Of a DNA stretch of 64,000 nucleotides, positions 45,985 through 56,011 are shown piece after piece; positions within the stretch are counted from its first letter, which is position 1, and every line of letters starts with the position of its first letter. Source of the DNA: Pleurodeles waltl (Eukaryota > Chordata > Amphibia > Caudata > Salamandridae). The translations under genes were made by a program, and so were the position numbers. The stretch lies in assembly GCF_031143425.1 (NCBI RefSeq), contig NC_090445.1, positions 818,622,817 through 818,686,816 on the forward strand. Reading direction: 5' to 3'. The notes below the pieces were generated by a model, which worked only from the letters and a program-made list of their open reading frames with translations, did not search any database and had not been told where the DNA came from.

Positions 45985-46880
45985 CATTAGAAGGAATTTG
46001 TGGCTTGGTGTTCTGACAGAAATTTTGATTCCCTTTCTGTCCCCTTCTCAGGTTTTCTCTTTATTTTCTCTCTTGCCCAGAAGGGCTCTGGGCACTCTTA
46101 AGGATTATCTTTCTGCTGCTTCTGAGTTCCTAAGATTGCCTGATCTACCCTTGCTCTTCAAATCTCCTACTGTACAAAGATTCTTCAAAGGTTTAGTCCA
46201 TCATTTTCCCTCTTTCCTGTTTATCATGCCTCAGTGGGACTTAAATCTGGTTCTCACATTCTTGATGTGTGCTTCCTTTGAGCCACTTCACTATTGTCCC
46301 CTGCTGTTGCTCACCATCAAAATGACTTTTCTTGTGGCTATAACATCTGCTCGACAAGTTAGTGAGCTACAGGCCTTTTCATCTTAGCCACCCTATTTAT
46401 CTATTCATCCAGACAAAGTGGTGCTTTGCACCAGGGCCTCCTTTCTTCCGAAGGTGGTCACACACTTTCATATAGGTCAGTCTATCAACTTATCTACTTT
46501 CTATGCTCCACGGCACCCTTCCAAGCATGAAGAGTGTCTCCATCCTCTGAACTCCAACCAAGTGGTGTCATTCTCCTTGACCGCATGTGAAATTCCGAGG
46601 AGATGATCAACTCTTCCTGGGGTAGGTCAGAGCTTAAAATGGACCATCTGCATTAAAATCTGCTATGCTTTGGCCAGGAAGCAATCACTGAGGGCTTGCA
46701 CACTTCCGCCAAAGCAGCTACCACTGCATTAGCACTCTGAGTTCTGGTCCTGGATATCTGTCAGGCAGCAGCATGGGCCCTCCCTGCACAAAATTGCCAA
46801 AAATTACTGCCTGGACAGGCGGGTCTGTCATGATGGAAATTTGCCCATTTGGTCCTGGTGGACTTCCTCATCTGAAATTG
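45985..46880 (+). pseudogene. DIRS copy C tyrosine recombinase pseudogene
   Basis: The homology is EFVAWC near 45990, then LKDYLSAASEFLRLPDLPLL and FIMPQWDLNLVLTFLMCASF, parallel to GYLSALSAFICLPDQPSLF and FVMPQWDLSLVLTFLMGSPF of copy A. The first catalytic Arg region is TSARQVSELQAF, where the second Arg of copy A's ARRVSE is Gln. After a stop at about 46387 the homology continues with DKVVLCTRASFLPKVVTHFH. The H-x-x-R region is decayed (AHTSAKAATTALAL, then a stop), so a catalytic residue appears lost. Confidence 0.82.
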
Positions 46881-48152
46881 ATCCACAGACCCACCTCCCA
46901 AGATAGTATTGCTTAGGTAACTATTCTAAGGTAAGGAATCTGCAGCTAGACATCTCTATGAGATGAACAAGTTACTTACCTTCGGTAACTCTTTATCTGG
47001 TAGAGTCCATATCTACCATCATATCTGCTCTACAAAGGGATTTGTAGGAACAGGGCTGTACAACTTTCAGGGCCCTAGTTATCCACACCAGTGGTCAGTG
47101 TTCTTCATGGATCCATGCTTCTGGCATGGAAAATCGGAATAATAAACTGACATCAGCGCGCATAGGTGGCACCTAAATAGGTCCGGGAGACGTCACTTGA
47201 GGCACGGATGGCACCGATGGCGCATGTGGAGCCAAATGATGCTACCTACTGGCACAAAGGGTTACTGCTCATGAAAAATCTTTTGGATCCAGTCTGACGC
47301 CTGGGATGATTCTAAGGTGAGGAATCTGCAGCTAGATATCGTTTCTACCAGATAAGGCATTACCAGAGGTACGTAACTTGTTCTTTAACTGTCCTAGCTC
47401 TGAAAAACCTACAAAGTCATTTTTCACTGTGGGAAGGCTGGCTCTCTCCTGGGTTAACACTGGTTTACACTAGTACCTTTAATAAGTGCCTGATTCGTTG
47501 TGGGAGTAGCTATAAAAATAGTTCAAGGGCTCATTTTAGTAGTAATTTAATATCCAAGCAAATTATCAAGTCAGATTTTATAAGACTATTTTGGAAACCC
47601 TGTAGGCTCTATGTACTCAGCATACTCTACATGTCACCCAGCAAGCTGCAACAATAAATACTGTCCCTGCTGAGCCACATCCAGTCAACCCTCATTAGCC
47701 TACCTCAGCACCCTGTCTCAGCACCCGGCTCCCAGGACAGTTCTGCTGCACCACTGCATTGTCTCACCAGCAGCTTGTTCAGAGGAGTGCATGTGACAGC
47801 TGAAAGCAGGAGTGCATTTGGCCACTCCCATCTGTCGGCATATCAAAAGTCATTGTTGTAAAATGCCCAGGTTCCCTCTTCGATCTGTAAGATTTAGACA
47901 TGCCTATGTTCTGTGCTCATTTCACTTATCTTCAGTAGTCTGTAACTAGGCTTAGACCATATATTTGCTGAATCAAGTCCCAAAGGATTTACAAATGAAT
48001 TTGTCAGTCTTGTTTTGATAGTCATTCTTATTTTCTACATGTTTGTACCAACATTTGTGGTGCATAATTTGCCAAAATCCAACTTGACAAGAAATTGTGA
48101 GTAATATGAATACAAAAGGAAGATAAATGTCCGTTTTTTTTTTCTCTTAAAG

Positions 48153-48239
48153 TCACTTAGTTCGGAGACCCTTCAGGAATTTCGCGAGCAAGTTGAAGCT
48201 TTCAGAGAGAGCTATGACAACATGGTTGCAGAAGATAAG
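48153..48239 (+). CDS. CFAP43: CFAP43-like exon g
   Basis: This exon has 29 codons in phase 0. The acceptor lies in TTTTTTCTCTTAAAG and the donor is GTGGGTT. The peptide is SLSSETLQEFREQVEAFRES followed by YDNMVAEDK. It has clear helix-forming heptads. It joins exon h in frame across a short 122-bp intron. The join to exon f, across about 12 kb of repeats, is in frame, but an undetected small exon in between cannot be excluded. Confidence 0.72.
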
Positions 48240-48361
48240 GTGGGTTAATGTTGTTCTGTGTTCAATGCACAGTTAACCAATGTTACCATTTTTATTTCGT
48301 TTAATATCAGTGAAACTTAGATTAGAAATTACTCATTTTAAAATATTTACTGTTTTTGTAG

Positions 48362-48450
48362 CTCCTAGACAAAGGGTTTAAAAAGGAGTTTTCAGATGTT
48401 CCGACTCATCAGGTTGATCAGCTCTACAAACTCTACAGACGCAGACCAAG
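48362..48450 (+). CDS. CFAP43: CFAP43-like exon h, last exon seen
   Basis: This exon has 89 bases, 29 codons plus two bases, ending in phase 2 before the donor GTACAGT. The acceptor is TTTTTGTAG. The peptide is [20 protein letters not shown] followed by [10 protein letters not shown]. The pattern D-[KR]-x-FKKEFSD-x-P-x-HQV-x-x-LYKL-[FY]-[KR]-RRPR is, to my knowledge, the best-conserved part of the CFAP43 C-terminal half and the strongest support for the gene name. Ending mid-codon at a donor shows that more exons follow. None is visible up to 64000, so the next intron is at least 15.5 kb. Confidence 0.75.
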
Positions 48451-48726
48451 GTACAGTGCTCTTCACTATTTCAAACTCTATTGTGATTGAAAATCGGTTT
48501 ACCCCCGTTGTCTCGGATTGACAGTAGGCTCTTGAACACCACTTCCAATGGTATTGCTTCCATCATAGTGTGCCCTTTCAAATTCGTTTTCCATTTTGAT
48601 TGACCTCCCCTTGAAGCATCTCAAATGGTTGTGTGTTGGAACAACAGAGGCATTTACCACACCTGCCTTAAGAATGCGGCCCAAACCACGAATTAATCTC
48701 TACATCACATTCTGTACCACGCAAGT

Positions 48727-48878
48727 CATTACAACGACTTGCCTTGGGGAAAGCGCTGGACTTTGGAATAGTATAATTTATTATTCCAACTCCAGTCTGC
48801 ACCACAGTAGGGAAAGTGTTGGAATTAAAATCTAACATCAGTCCAACAACTCTTTCCCTAAGGTAAGTTGTTGTAATG
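48727..48878. mobile_element. 152-bp fold-back element carrying one 63-bp repeat unit
   Basis: Left arm CATTACAACGACTTGCCTTG and right arm AAGGTAAGTTGTTGTAATG are inverted repeats of about 30 bp, including GGGGAAAGCGCTGGAC against GTCCAACAACTCTTTCCC. Between them, on the minus strand, is TTTCCCTACTGTGGTGCAGA followed by CTGGAGTTGGAATAATAAAT. This is clearly the unit of the tandem array at 19290-20040. Confidence 0.7.
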
Positions 48879-49923
48879 ACGTGGATAGTAAAGGAATGCG
48901 TTGTAAAGACGCATTTGTGGTTCAGGCCACATTGTAAAGACACAGCATGGTTAGAAACGCGTTGTTAAGGCTGTTTCCAAGCTCAAATAGATGCATCGTG
49001 GTTGTCTGGGTTTGAAATTTAGCATTAACAGCCTTTTTATGTCCATGGGCAGCCAACATCATACAGGTATTTCTTCATACACAACAGCCATTCCCAAAAA
49101 TGATGTCGAGCAGGCATCTGAATGCATATATGATTTTCAGAGAGTTTTTTTTGCATTCTCTGTGCTTTAAAAAGTATTATTTGTTCTCTGGAAAAACCTA
49201 TGAGTTTTGTAGTTTTTTCAGTGGGAGCTGGTGACATTTCAAAGTGGTGGGGTATAAAAGTTGGGGATGAATTTCATGTAGATTAGCGAGTCCAGCTGAC
49301 CTAAGGACGTTCAGCCCATACATCATTCACCCAATTATCCCCCCATTAGTTCATCAATCTTTCTGTCATACATACGTACATCCTTTTAGAGACTCTCCCA
49401 TTCATTCATCTACCCACCCATTCCCCACCAACCAGCCTGCCAGCAGACATTAAGGGCATTCAAACCTTGGCGTCAGGAGATGATTCTAGAATGAGAACGC
49501 AGCAATGAGAACGCAGCACTCTAGGGGGATAGAACACAGTTCAGATTCGCTCTCTCCAGGGCCTCTATTGCTTATCTCCTCTATTGGGCCATAAATCTTC
49601 TCAGGCTGCTCTGCTCCTTGAAAGGTGAGGTAAGAATGCTTGCAAGACTTTTCATTCTGTTAAAATAAAAATAAAATACTTTTCCAGCCTTATTTTCCAA
49701 TTTCTGTTCAGACTATTTACACAACTTGAGGTAGTGCAGTCATCTTCTCGTCTCTCCTCAAGGACTTGTGATTTCTGATGGAAGTAGCCACCAGTGACCA
49801 CCAAAATATGGCAGGAAAAGATGAAATTATGAGACAGGGTTGACCAATTTATGTGGCAAGAAAGGAATTTACAATGCCAATAGCTCTAACTCAAAAAATG
49901 CAAGACCTATTCCATTGTAACTG

Positions 49924-52605
49924 CTGGTTGTAGGAAGTTGGCTCTGTATGTACTATTTCAAAGTGAGAAATAGCATGCACAGAGTCCAAGGGTTCCCCTT
50001 AGAGGTAAGATAGTGACAAAAAGAGATAATTCTAGTGCTCTATTTTGTAGTAGTGTGGTCGAGCAGTAGGCTTATCAGAGGGTAGTGTTAAGCATTTGTT
50101 GTACACACACAGGCAATAAATGAGGAACACACACACTCAAAGACAATTCCAGGCCAATAGGTTTTTATATAGAAAAATATATTTTCTTAGTTTATTTTAA
50201 GAACCACATGTTCAAGATTTACAAACAATACTTTAAATGAAAGGTATTTCACTTAGGAACTTTAGGAACTTTGAAATAGCAAAATAGCATATACAATTTT
50301 CACACAAATGGCAATAAGCTATTTTAAAACTAGACACTACAATTTTCAACAGTTCCTGGGGGAGGTAAGTGTTTGTTAGATTTGCAGGTAAGTAAACCAC
50401 CTACAGGGTTCAAAGTTGGGTCCAAGGTAGCCCACCGTTGGGGGTTCAGGGCAACCCCAAAGTTGCCACACCAGCAGCTCAGGGCCGGTCAGGTGCAGAG
50501 GTCAAAGTGGTGCCCGAAACGCATAGGCTTCAATGGAGAAGGGGGTGCCCCAGTTCCAGTCTGCCAGCAGGTAAGTACCCGCGTCTTCGGAGGGCAGACC
50601 AGGGGGGTTTTGTAGGGCACCGGGGGGGACACAAGTCAGCACAAAAAGTACACCCTCAGCGGCACGGGGGCGGCCGGGTGCAGTGTGCAAACAGGCATCG
50701 GGTTCGCAATAGGTTTCAATGGGAGACCAAGGGGTCTCTTCAGCGATGCAGGCAAGGGGGGGGGCTCCTCCGGGTAGCCACCACCTGGGCAAGGGAGAGG
50801 GCCACCTGGGGGTCGCTCCTGCACTCGAGGTCGGGTCCTTCAGGTCCTGGGGGCTGCGGGTGCAGTGTCTTTACCAGGCGTCAGGTCTTTGAAGCAGGCA
50901 GTCATGGTCAGGGGGAGCCTCGGGATTCCCTCTGCAGGTGTCGCTGTGGGGGGCTCAGGGGGGTCAACTCTGGCTACTCACGGTCTCGCAGTCGCCGGGG
51001 AGTCCTCCCTGTAGTGTTTGTTCTCCACAAGTCGAGCCGGGGGCGTCGGGTGCAGAGTGCACAGTCTCACGCTTCCGGCGGGAAACGTGTGTTGTTTCAA
51101 AGTTGCTTCTTTGTTGCAAAGTTGCAGTCTTTGTGGAGCAGAGCCGCTGTCCTCTGGAGTTCTTGGTCCTTCTAGATGCAGGGTAGTCCTCTGAGGCTTC
51201 AGAGGTCGCTGGACCCTGTGGAACGCGTCGCTGGAGCAGTGTCTTTAGAAGTGGGGAGACAGGCCGGTAGAGCTGGGGCCAAAGCAGTTGGTGTCTCCGT
51301 CTTCTCTGCAGGTTTTCAGCTCAGCAGTCCTTCTTCTTCTTAGGTTGCAGGAATCTATCTTGCTGTGTTCTGGGAGACCCTAAATACTGAATTTAGGGGT
51401 GTGTTTAGGTCTGGGGGGTTAGTAGCCAATGGCTACTAGCCCTGAGGGTGGCTACACCCTCTTTGTGCCTCCTCCCTGAGGGGAGGGGGGCACATCCCTA
51501 TCCCTATTGGGGGAATCCTCCATCTGCAAGAAGGAGGATTTCTAAAAGTCAGAGTCACCTCAGCTCAGGACACCTTAGGGGCTGTCCTGACTGGCCAGTG
51601 ACTCCTCCTTGTTTTTCTCATTATCTCTTCCGGCCTTGCCGCCAAAAGTGGGGCCGTGGCCGGTGGGGGCAGGCAACTCCACTAGCTGGAGTGCCCTGGG
51701 GTGCTGTAACAAAGGGGGTGAGCCTTTGAGGCTCACCGCCAGGTGTTACAGTGCCTGCAGGGGGAGGTGAGAAGCACCTCCACCCAGTACAGGCTTTGTT
51801 ATTATCCACAGAGTGACAAAGGCACTCTCCCCATGTGGCCAGCAACATGTCTGGTGTGTGGCAGGCTGCTAAAACTAGTCAGCCTACACTGGTAGTCGGT
51901 TAAGGTTTCAGGGGGCATCTCTAAGATGCCCTCTGGGGTGTATTTTACAATAAAATGTACACTGGCATCAGTGTGCATTTATTGTGCTGAGAAGTGTGAT
52001 ACCAAACTTCACAGATTTCAGTGTAGCCATTATGGTGCTGTGGAGTTCGTGCATGACAGACTCCCAGACCATATACTCTTATGGCTACCCTGCACTTACA
52101 ATGTCTAAGGTTTTGCTTAGACACTGTAGAGGCATAGTGCTCATGCACTTATGCCCTCACCTATGGTATAGTGCACCCTGCCTTAGGGATGTAAGGCCTG
52201 CTAGAGGGGTGACTTATCTATACCTATAGGCAGTGTGAAGTTGGCATGGCACCCTGAGGGGAGTGCCATGTCGACTTAATCATTTTATCCTCACTAGCAC
52301 ACACAAGCTGGCAAGCAGTGTGTCTGTGCTGAGTGAGGGGTCCCCAGGGTGGCATAAGACGTGCTGCAGCCCTTAGAGACCTTCCCTGGCAGCAGGGCCC
52401 TTGGTACCAGAGGTACCAGTCACAAGAGACTTACCTGGATGCCAGGGTGTGCCAATTGTGGAAACAAAAGCACAGGTTAGGGAAAGAACACTGGTGCTGG
52501 GGCCTGGTTAGCAGGCCTCAGCACACTTTCAAATCATAACTTGGCATCAGCAAAGGCAAAAAGTCAGGGGGTTACCATACCAAGGAGGCATTTCCTTACA
52601 CTGGT
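49924..52605. mobile_element. Non-autonomous TG...CA-ended element, copy 2, with 5-bp duplication
   Basis: The element proper is 49929-52600 (2672 bp). It starts TGTAGGAAGTTGGCTCTGTA and ends AAGGAGGCATTTCCTTACA. CTGGT flanks both sides (49924-49928 and 52601-52605). The terminal repeats are short and imperfect (TGTAGGAA against TGTAAGGAA). The interior is GC-rich in the middle, with long open but featureless stretches (for example 50438-51175, 245 codons, rich in Gly, Arg and Ser), and no recognisable transposase. It interrupts a dispersed repeat also found at 38565-38650, which supports the borders. Copy 1 is at 13055-15589 in the opposite orientation. Confidence 0.75.
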
Positions 52606-52734
52606 TTTAACTGGTGCTGCTCTGGAAGAGTTTCCTCAGCAGTTAGTCTTTTTTTGTTAGTGTATAAAGATTTTCCTAGCTTTAAGAAAGGAAAGTCTAG
52701 ATTTAGACAGAGGTGAGCATTATGCTTCATTTTC

Positions 52735-52900
52735 TTGCGTTCACTTAATAGCAGCAAGATATTACAACAAAAGTACATCTCCCATGAGCCCATCGGAAGA
52801 ACAAAACAACCAAATTAAGTCATAAAGGAACAATCAATAGGGAAACTCCAAGTCCAATAACTGTCTTAACTGCGTGCAACAATTCCTCTTTTCTTGTGAA
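52735..52900 (-). repeat. Left-side inverted terminal repeat of DIRS element E
   Basis: TAATAGCAGCAAGATATTAC and TACATCTCCCATGAGCCCAT followed by AACTCCAAGTCCAATAACTG are the reverse complement of sequence at 57995-58165, with scattered mismatches. The outer 70 bp to about 52664 are unique to this end and recur in the internal complementary region. Confidence 0.82.
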
Positions 52901-53215
52901 AGTGTGTCAAGGATTAGAAAACATTGGAATAACGGCAAGAACAATAGAAATGGTCCGCAATAGAGTAAAAAAGTTTTCAGCGAAATCCAATATTGAAGCT
53001 GAAAAGATGTTCAACTGTTCTACAGGTTGCCGGAAGAAAAAAGACGCCACTGATGTAGTCTTGCTGATGTACACAAATCCCGTGGGATGAACTTGGTAGA
53101 ATGATGAACATTCTTATGTTGAATTAGTGGGTGCAGGGGGAACTGGCATTAAAAAACAAAATAGAGACGGTTATCAAAGAGAAAGCCGTGGGGCAATACC
53201 CGCCTCAGTGTCTTT

Positions 53216-53302
53216 AATCAAATCTAGACTTTCCTTTAATAAAGCTAGGAGAATCTTTATCCTATTACAAGACCGGAGGCTTCTATTATGCTTGTTTAAA
53301 GC
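53216..53302 (-). repeat. Internal complementary region of DIRS element E
   Basis: AAATCTAGACTTTCCTTTAA and AAAGCTAGGAGAATCTTTA are the inverse of the outer left end (TAAAGATTTTCCTAGCTTTA). The following ATTACAAGACCGGAGGCTTC and TATTATGCTT are the inverse of the outer right end (AAGCATAATAGCAGCCTCCA). The two end-derived halves are directly joined, as in copy A. Confidence 0.82.
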
Positions 53303-53339
53303 ATATTAATAACAGAAGTTGCAACATTAGAAATTAGTT

Positions 53340-53853
53340 TACAATAGAAGGTTTTGTAAGTGGAAGCATTAGATCAGTCTGCTGATCTGAGACTGTCCTC
53401 CAGTCGAGCACCTGCCCAGAAGGCTTTAGAAGCCGTAACACCCCAGTGGAGTGGGCTCCAAAAGAAGTGGTGGGACATAATCCAGCTAACCCAATGGGCA
53501 AGGGTCGTAGAAGGCATAGATTTAAATGGTTTCAAGAAGGAAATAAAAATTTAGAGAGAGGAGGACGTTCTCAAATCTGCAGTCTTTGCAACATACGTTT
53601 TTAAACAATTTCCCACTGAACGTGTAGGATGGGAAGGAAAATAGCAATAATGCACCAAAGACAAATTTGTTTTTGTTCTTATATGAATTCTGAAAGACAC
53701 CCCAGAAGGAGAAAATTGTACTAAAGATACATCTAGAGCTCTTACGTCAGGTACTCCTTTTAATGAAACTAAACACATTAACATTGTTAATTTTGCAGAA
53801 AGGTATGCAACGGTAAGAAACTCGTTATCCTGCCAATAAGTAAACAAATTCAA
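53340..53853 (-). pseudogene. DIRS element E tyrosine recombinase, C-terminal part
   Basis: The minus-strand frame 53853-53551 reads LTMLMCLVSLKGVPDVRALD, then VSLVQFSPSGVSFRIHIRTK and HYCYFPSHP. In related recombinases the position of Gly in SLKGVPD holds the first catalytic Arg (as in ARRVSEL of copy A), so that residue is probably lost. Further down, in another frame, VTASKAFWAGARLEDSLRSA is followed by a stop and then SNAST, matching the region around the H-x-x-R box and the Tyr. The upstream N-terminal domain is not clearly visible. Confidence 0.75.
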
Positions 53854-54135
53854 AATTAAATTAACATCCCACGTTTGAAGTTGGAGGATTAGACAATCTT
53901 ATTCTCCTCAAGAGAAGACATATCAAAGCATGCTCAACAACGGGTTTCCCATCCACTCAAACATGTTCCGCAGAAATAGCAGATTTATAAGTATTCACTG
54001 TTCTGGATGCCTTCCCTTGAGAAGCTCAGGAGGATAAAAAAATAATAAACAAAGCCACATCGGCTGAGAAGGAATCTGACTTCCTTTCCTTACACCAGCT
54101 ACACCCGGACAGCGAGGCAAACTTATAAACTTTTG

Positions 54136-55879
54136 TCATTCCTGGAGCCTAAGAGTGGCGGATGTGTTGAGCAGCTTCTTCCAAAATTCCAGGGGTTCTC
54201 CGGGCTGACCCAAAATTTTCACTAGAGTTGGGAATGATTGAGAATCATCATGTTGTGAGGAAGACCTGGGTTGAGAAGAAGTCTGGGAAAGGTTGGAATG
54301 AGAATTGGGAAATCGATTGACAATTCCAGAACAGAGGGGAAACAAGGCTGAGTTTGCCAAAATGGTATTACTAGAACCAAACAAAGCCCGCTGGTAGCGA
54401 GCTTGGGCCAAAATCCTGCCCATCATCACGAACAGAGGGAAGGCAATGTTGAGGCGAAGAGACCAGTCTTGGAAAAAATTATCCATTGCTAGAGCCTGAG
54501 GATCTTGTGTCTAACTGTAAAATTTGGGAAGGTGTGAATTCAAACGAGAGGCAAACAAGTCTACTGACGTGGTGCTGAATTTCAAAGGAAGGCTTTTGAA
54601 CATTGAAGAATGAGAACACCAATCGCTGGTGTCTGGAGCACTAATATACTATAGTGTTAAGTTTCCTTGGAAGATATTGAGCTTAGACTGACAGTTTTAG
54701 CCATAATTCCTCAAAACTATTGGCTAGATCTGCTAAAGGTTTAGATTTTGTTCATCCAAGATGATTGATGTGTTTTACTACAGATAGATTGTCCATTATC
54801 AGAAGAATTGAACAACTGACCTTGTCTTTCATGAATGTCTGAAGCGTAAAGGAGCCTGCAAGCCTCTCTAAAAAATGTATGTGCAGTGCGGACTCCTTCT
54901 CTGACTGTACGCTCCCAGTCGAGATATTGCCACATCTTGCGCCCCAATCTGTCCGACTTGCATTAGATTCTAATACTAGATCTGGGGCTGTAGAGAAAAT
55001 ATCTCTACCATTCCAAGCGTCCAAGTGATCTAGGCACCATTGGAGTTCTGCTTGTGATTCCTGGTCTAATTGGATCACGTCTGAATAAAGAAGTCCACTG
55101 TGAAAGATATTGAATATCCAATCTTTGTAGGGCTCTGTAATGTAAAAGACCCAGAAAGATAGCTTGGATGGAAGAGGCTAAAAGGCCCACAATCCTTGCG
55201 AAGGACTGGAGGGATCATAGAGAAAAATTGACAACTTGCCGAATTTTGTGTTTTATTTGATTAACTTTTTGTGAGGAAGAAGCAAAGAGGATGCTTTTGT
55301 GTCTATGAGGAAACCCAGAAATGTGGTTTGAGATCAGGGAACAAGAGAAGATGTTTCCATGTTAACTAGGAAATCAAGAGAATTCAAAAGATGAAGACAT
55401 GTCTCCAAATGAGATAGAAGGAGGTCTTTGTTTTGGGCCATAAGGAGTATGGATTCTAAACAAAGGACCAACCTTATTCCTTGGGCACCTTAATGACCCA
55501 CTACCGGCTTCATTATCTTATTTAAGCTCCAAGGTGCTGAAGAGAGTCCAAAGGGAAAAGCTGTGAATTTGAAGATTGAACCTTCCCATTGAAACTGTAG
55601 GAATTTCCTGTAAAACAGAAGAGCAGGAATAGTTAAATAAGCATCTAGGAGAACTAAGTGGAACGTCCAATCACCCTCTAATAAGGTGTCCCTGAGATGA
55701 AGGATGGCCTCCATCTTGAAATTATTGTAGACTACATAACTGTTGAACATTCTTAGATTTATTACGTGACAAAACGTTTTGTTTTTCTTTTGTACAAGAA
55801 AAATTGTACTGAGAAATCCTGTTGGGTGAAGACTTGTTTTCTCTATTGCATTCTTAGAGATTAGAGAAAGAATTTCCAT
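54136..55879 (-). pseudogene. DIRS element E reverse transcriptase / RNase H / methylase-like remnant
   Basis: The reverse transcriptase part (55879-55490) shows FLSTIFLVQKKNKTFCHVIN, then LLEGDWTFHLVLLDAYLTIP and FTAFPFGLSSAPWSLNKIMK. The motif A aspartate region is altered (HLVLLDAYLTI) and the YLDD box is not found. RNase H (55078-54752) shows LVLESNASRTDWGARCGN, where the usual Asp of TDAS is Asn, and LLIMDNLSVVKHINHLG. The methylase-like part (about 54560-54136) shows VDLFASRLNSHL-type sequence, followed by FQDWSLRLNIAFPLFVMMGR. All parts are separated by frameshifts or stops. Confidence 0.83.
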
Positions 55880-56011
55880 GTTGATTAAATTGGCTTGTAC
55901 TTAAGAACATTTTAAAGAGGGGGGAAAATGAGTTTGACATGGGGTTTGGTAAAGGTCTATGCAATAACCCTGAACCAATTTTAGAAACCATGGATCTGCA
56001 GTAATCTTGCA

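Larger units (their letters stand above)
44862..47383 (+). mobile_element. DIRS retrotransposon copy C, internally deleted (no reverse transcriptase)
   Basis: The left terminal repeat (about 44862-45060, with GAGCAGTACCTCTGCACCAG and GGCTCCACATG) is the inverse of the right one (about 47105-47383, ending GTAACTTGTTC). An internal complementary region lies at about 46915-47030 (AAGGTAAGGAATCTGCAGCT, then CAAGTTACTTACCTTCGGTA). A gag start and a recombinase are recognisable. The middle and end of gag and the whole RT/RNase H/methylase-like part are missing. It is the same subfamily as copy B by terminal repeats and internal complementary region. Confidence 0.83.
36312..48152 (+). other. Intron 6 of the CFAP43-like gene, about 12 kb
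   Basis: It runs from GTAAGGA to CTTAAAG. Contents listed separately are a dispersed repeat at 38565-38650, an unexplained open stretch, a LINE and DIRS copy C. At 38400-38560 the motif GCGATCGCGCTGGG(TTT) occurs about four times in diverged form. I see nothing else of note at 36312-38400, 38650-39990, 43970-44860 (apart from a TTTGAGTAA-type sequence shared weakly with 4420-4500) and 47384-48152. Confidence 0.6.

Noticed and set aside
50438..51175. Open stretch of 245 codons rich in Gly, Arg and Ser
   Set aside because: It lies inside the TG...CA-ended element, has low complexity from GGG/CAG-rich DNA, and shows no domain, splice site or homology.
52896..53090. Open stretch of 64 codons read as a small gene
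   Set aside because: It sits between the terminal repeat and the internal complementary region of DIRS element E and resembles no protein.
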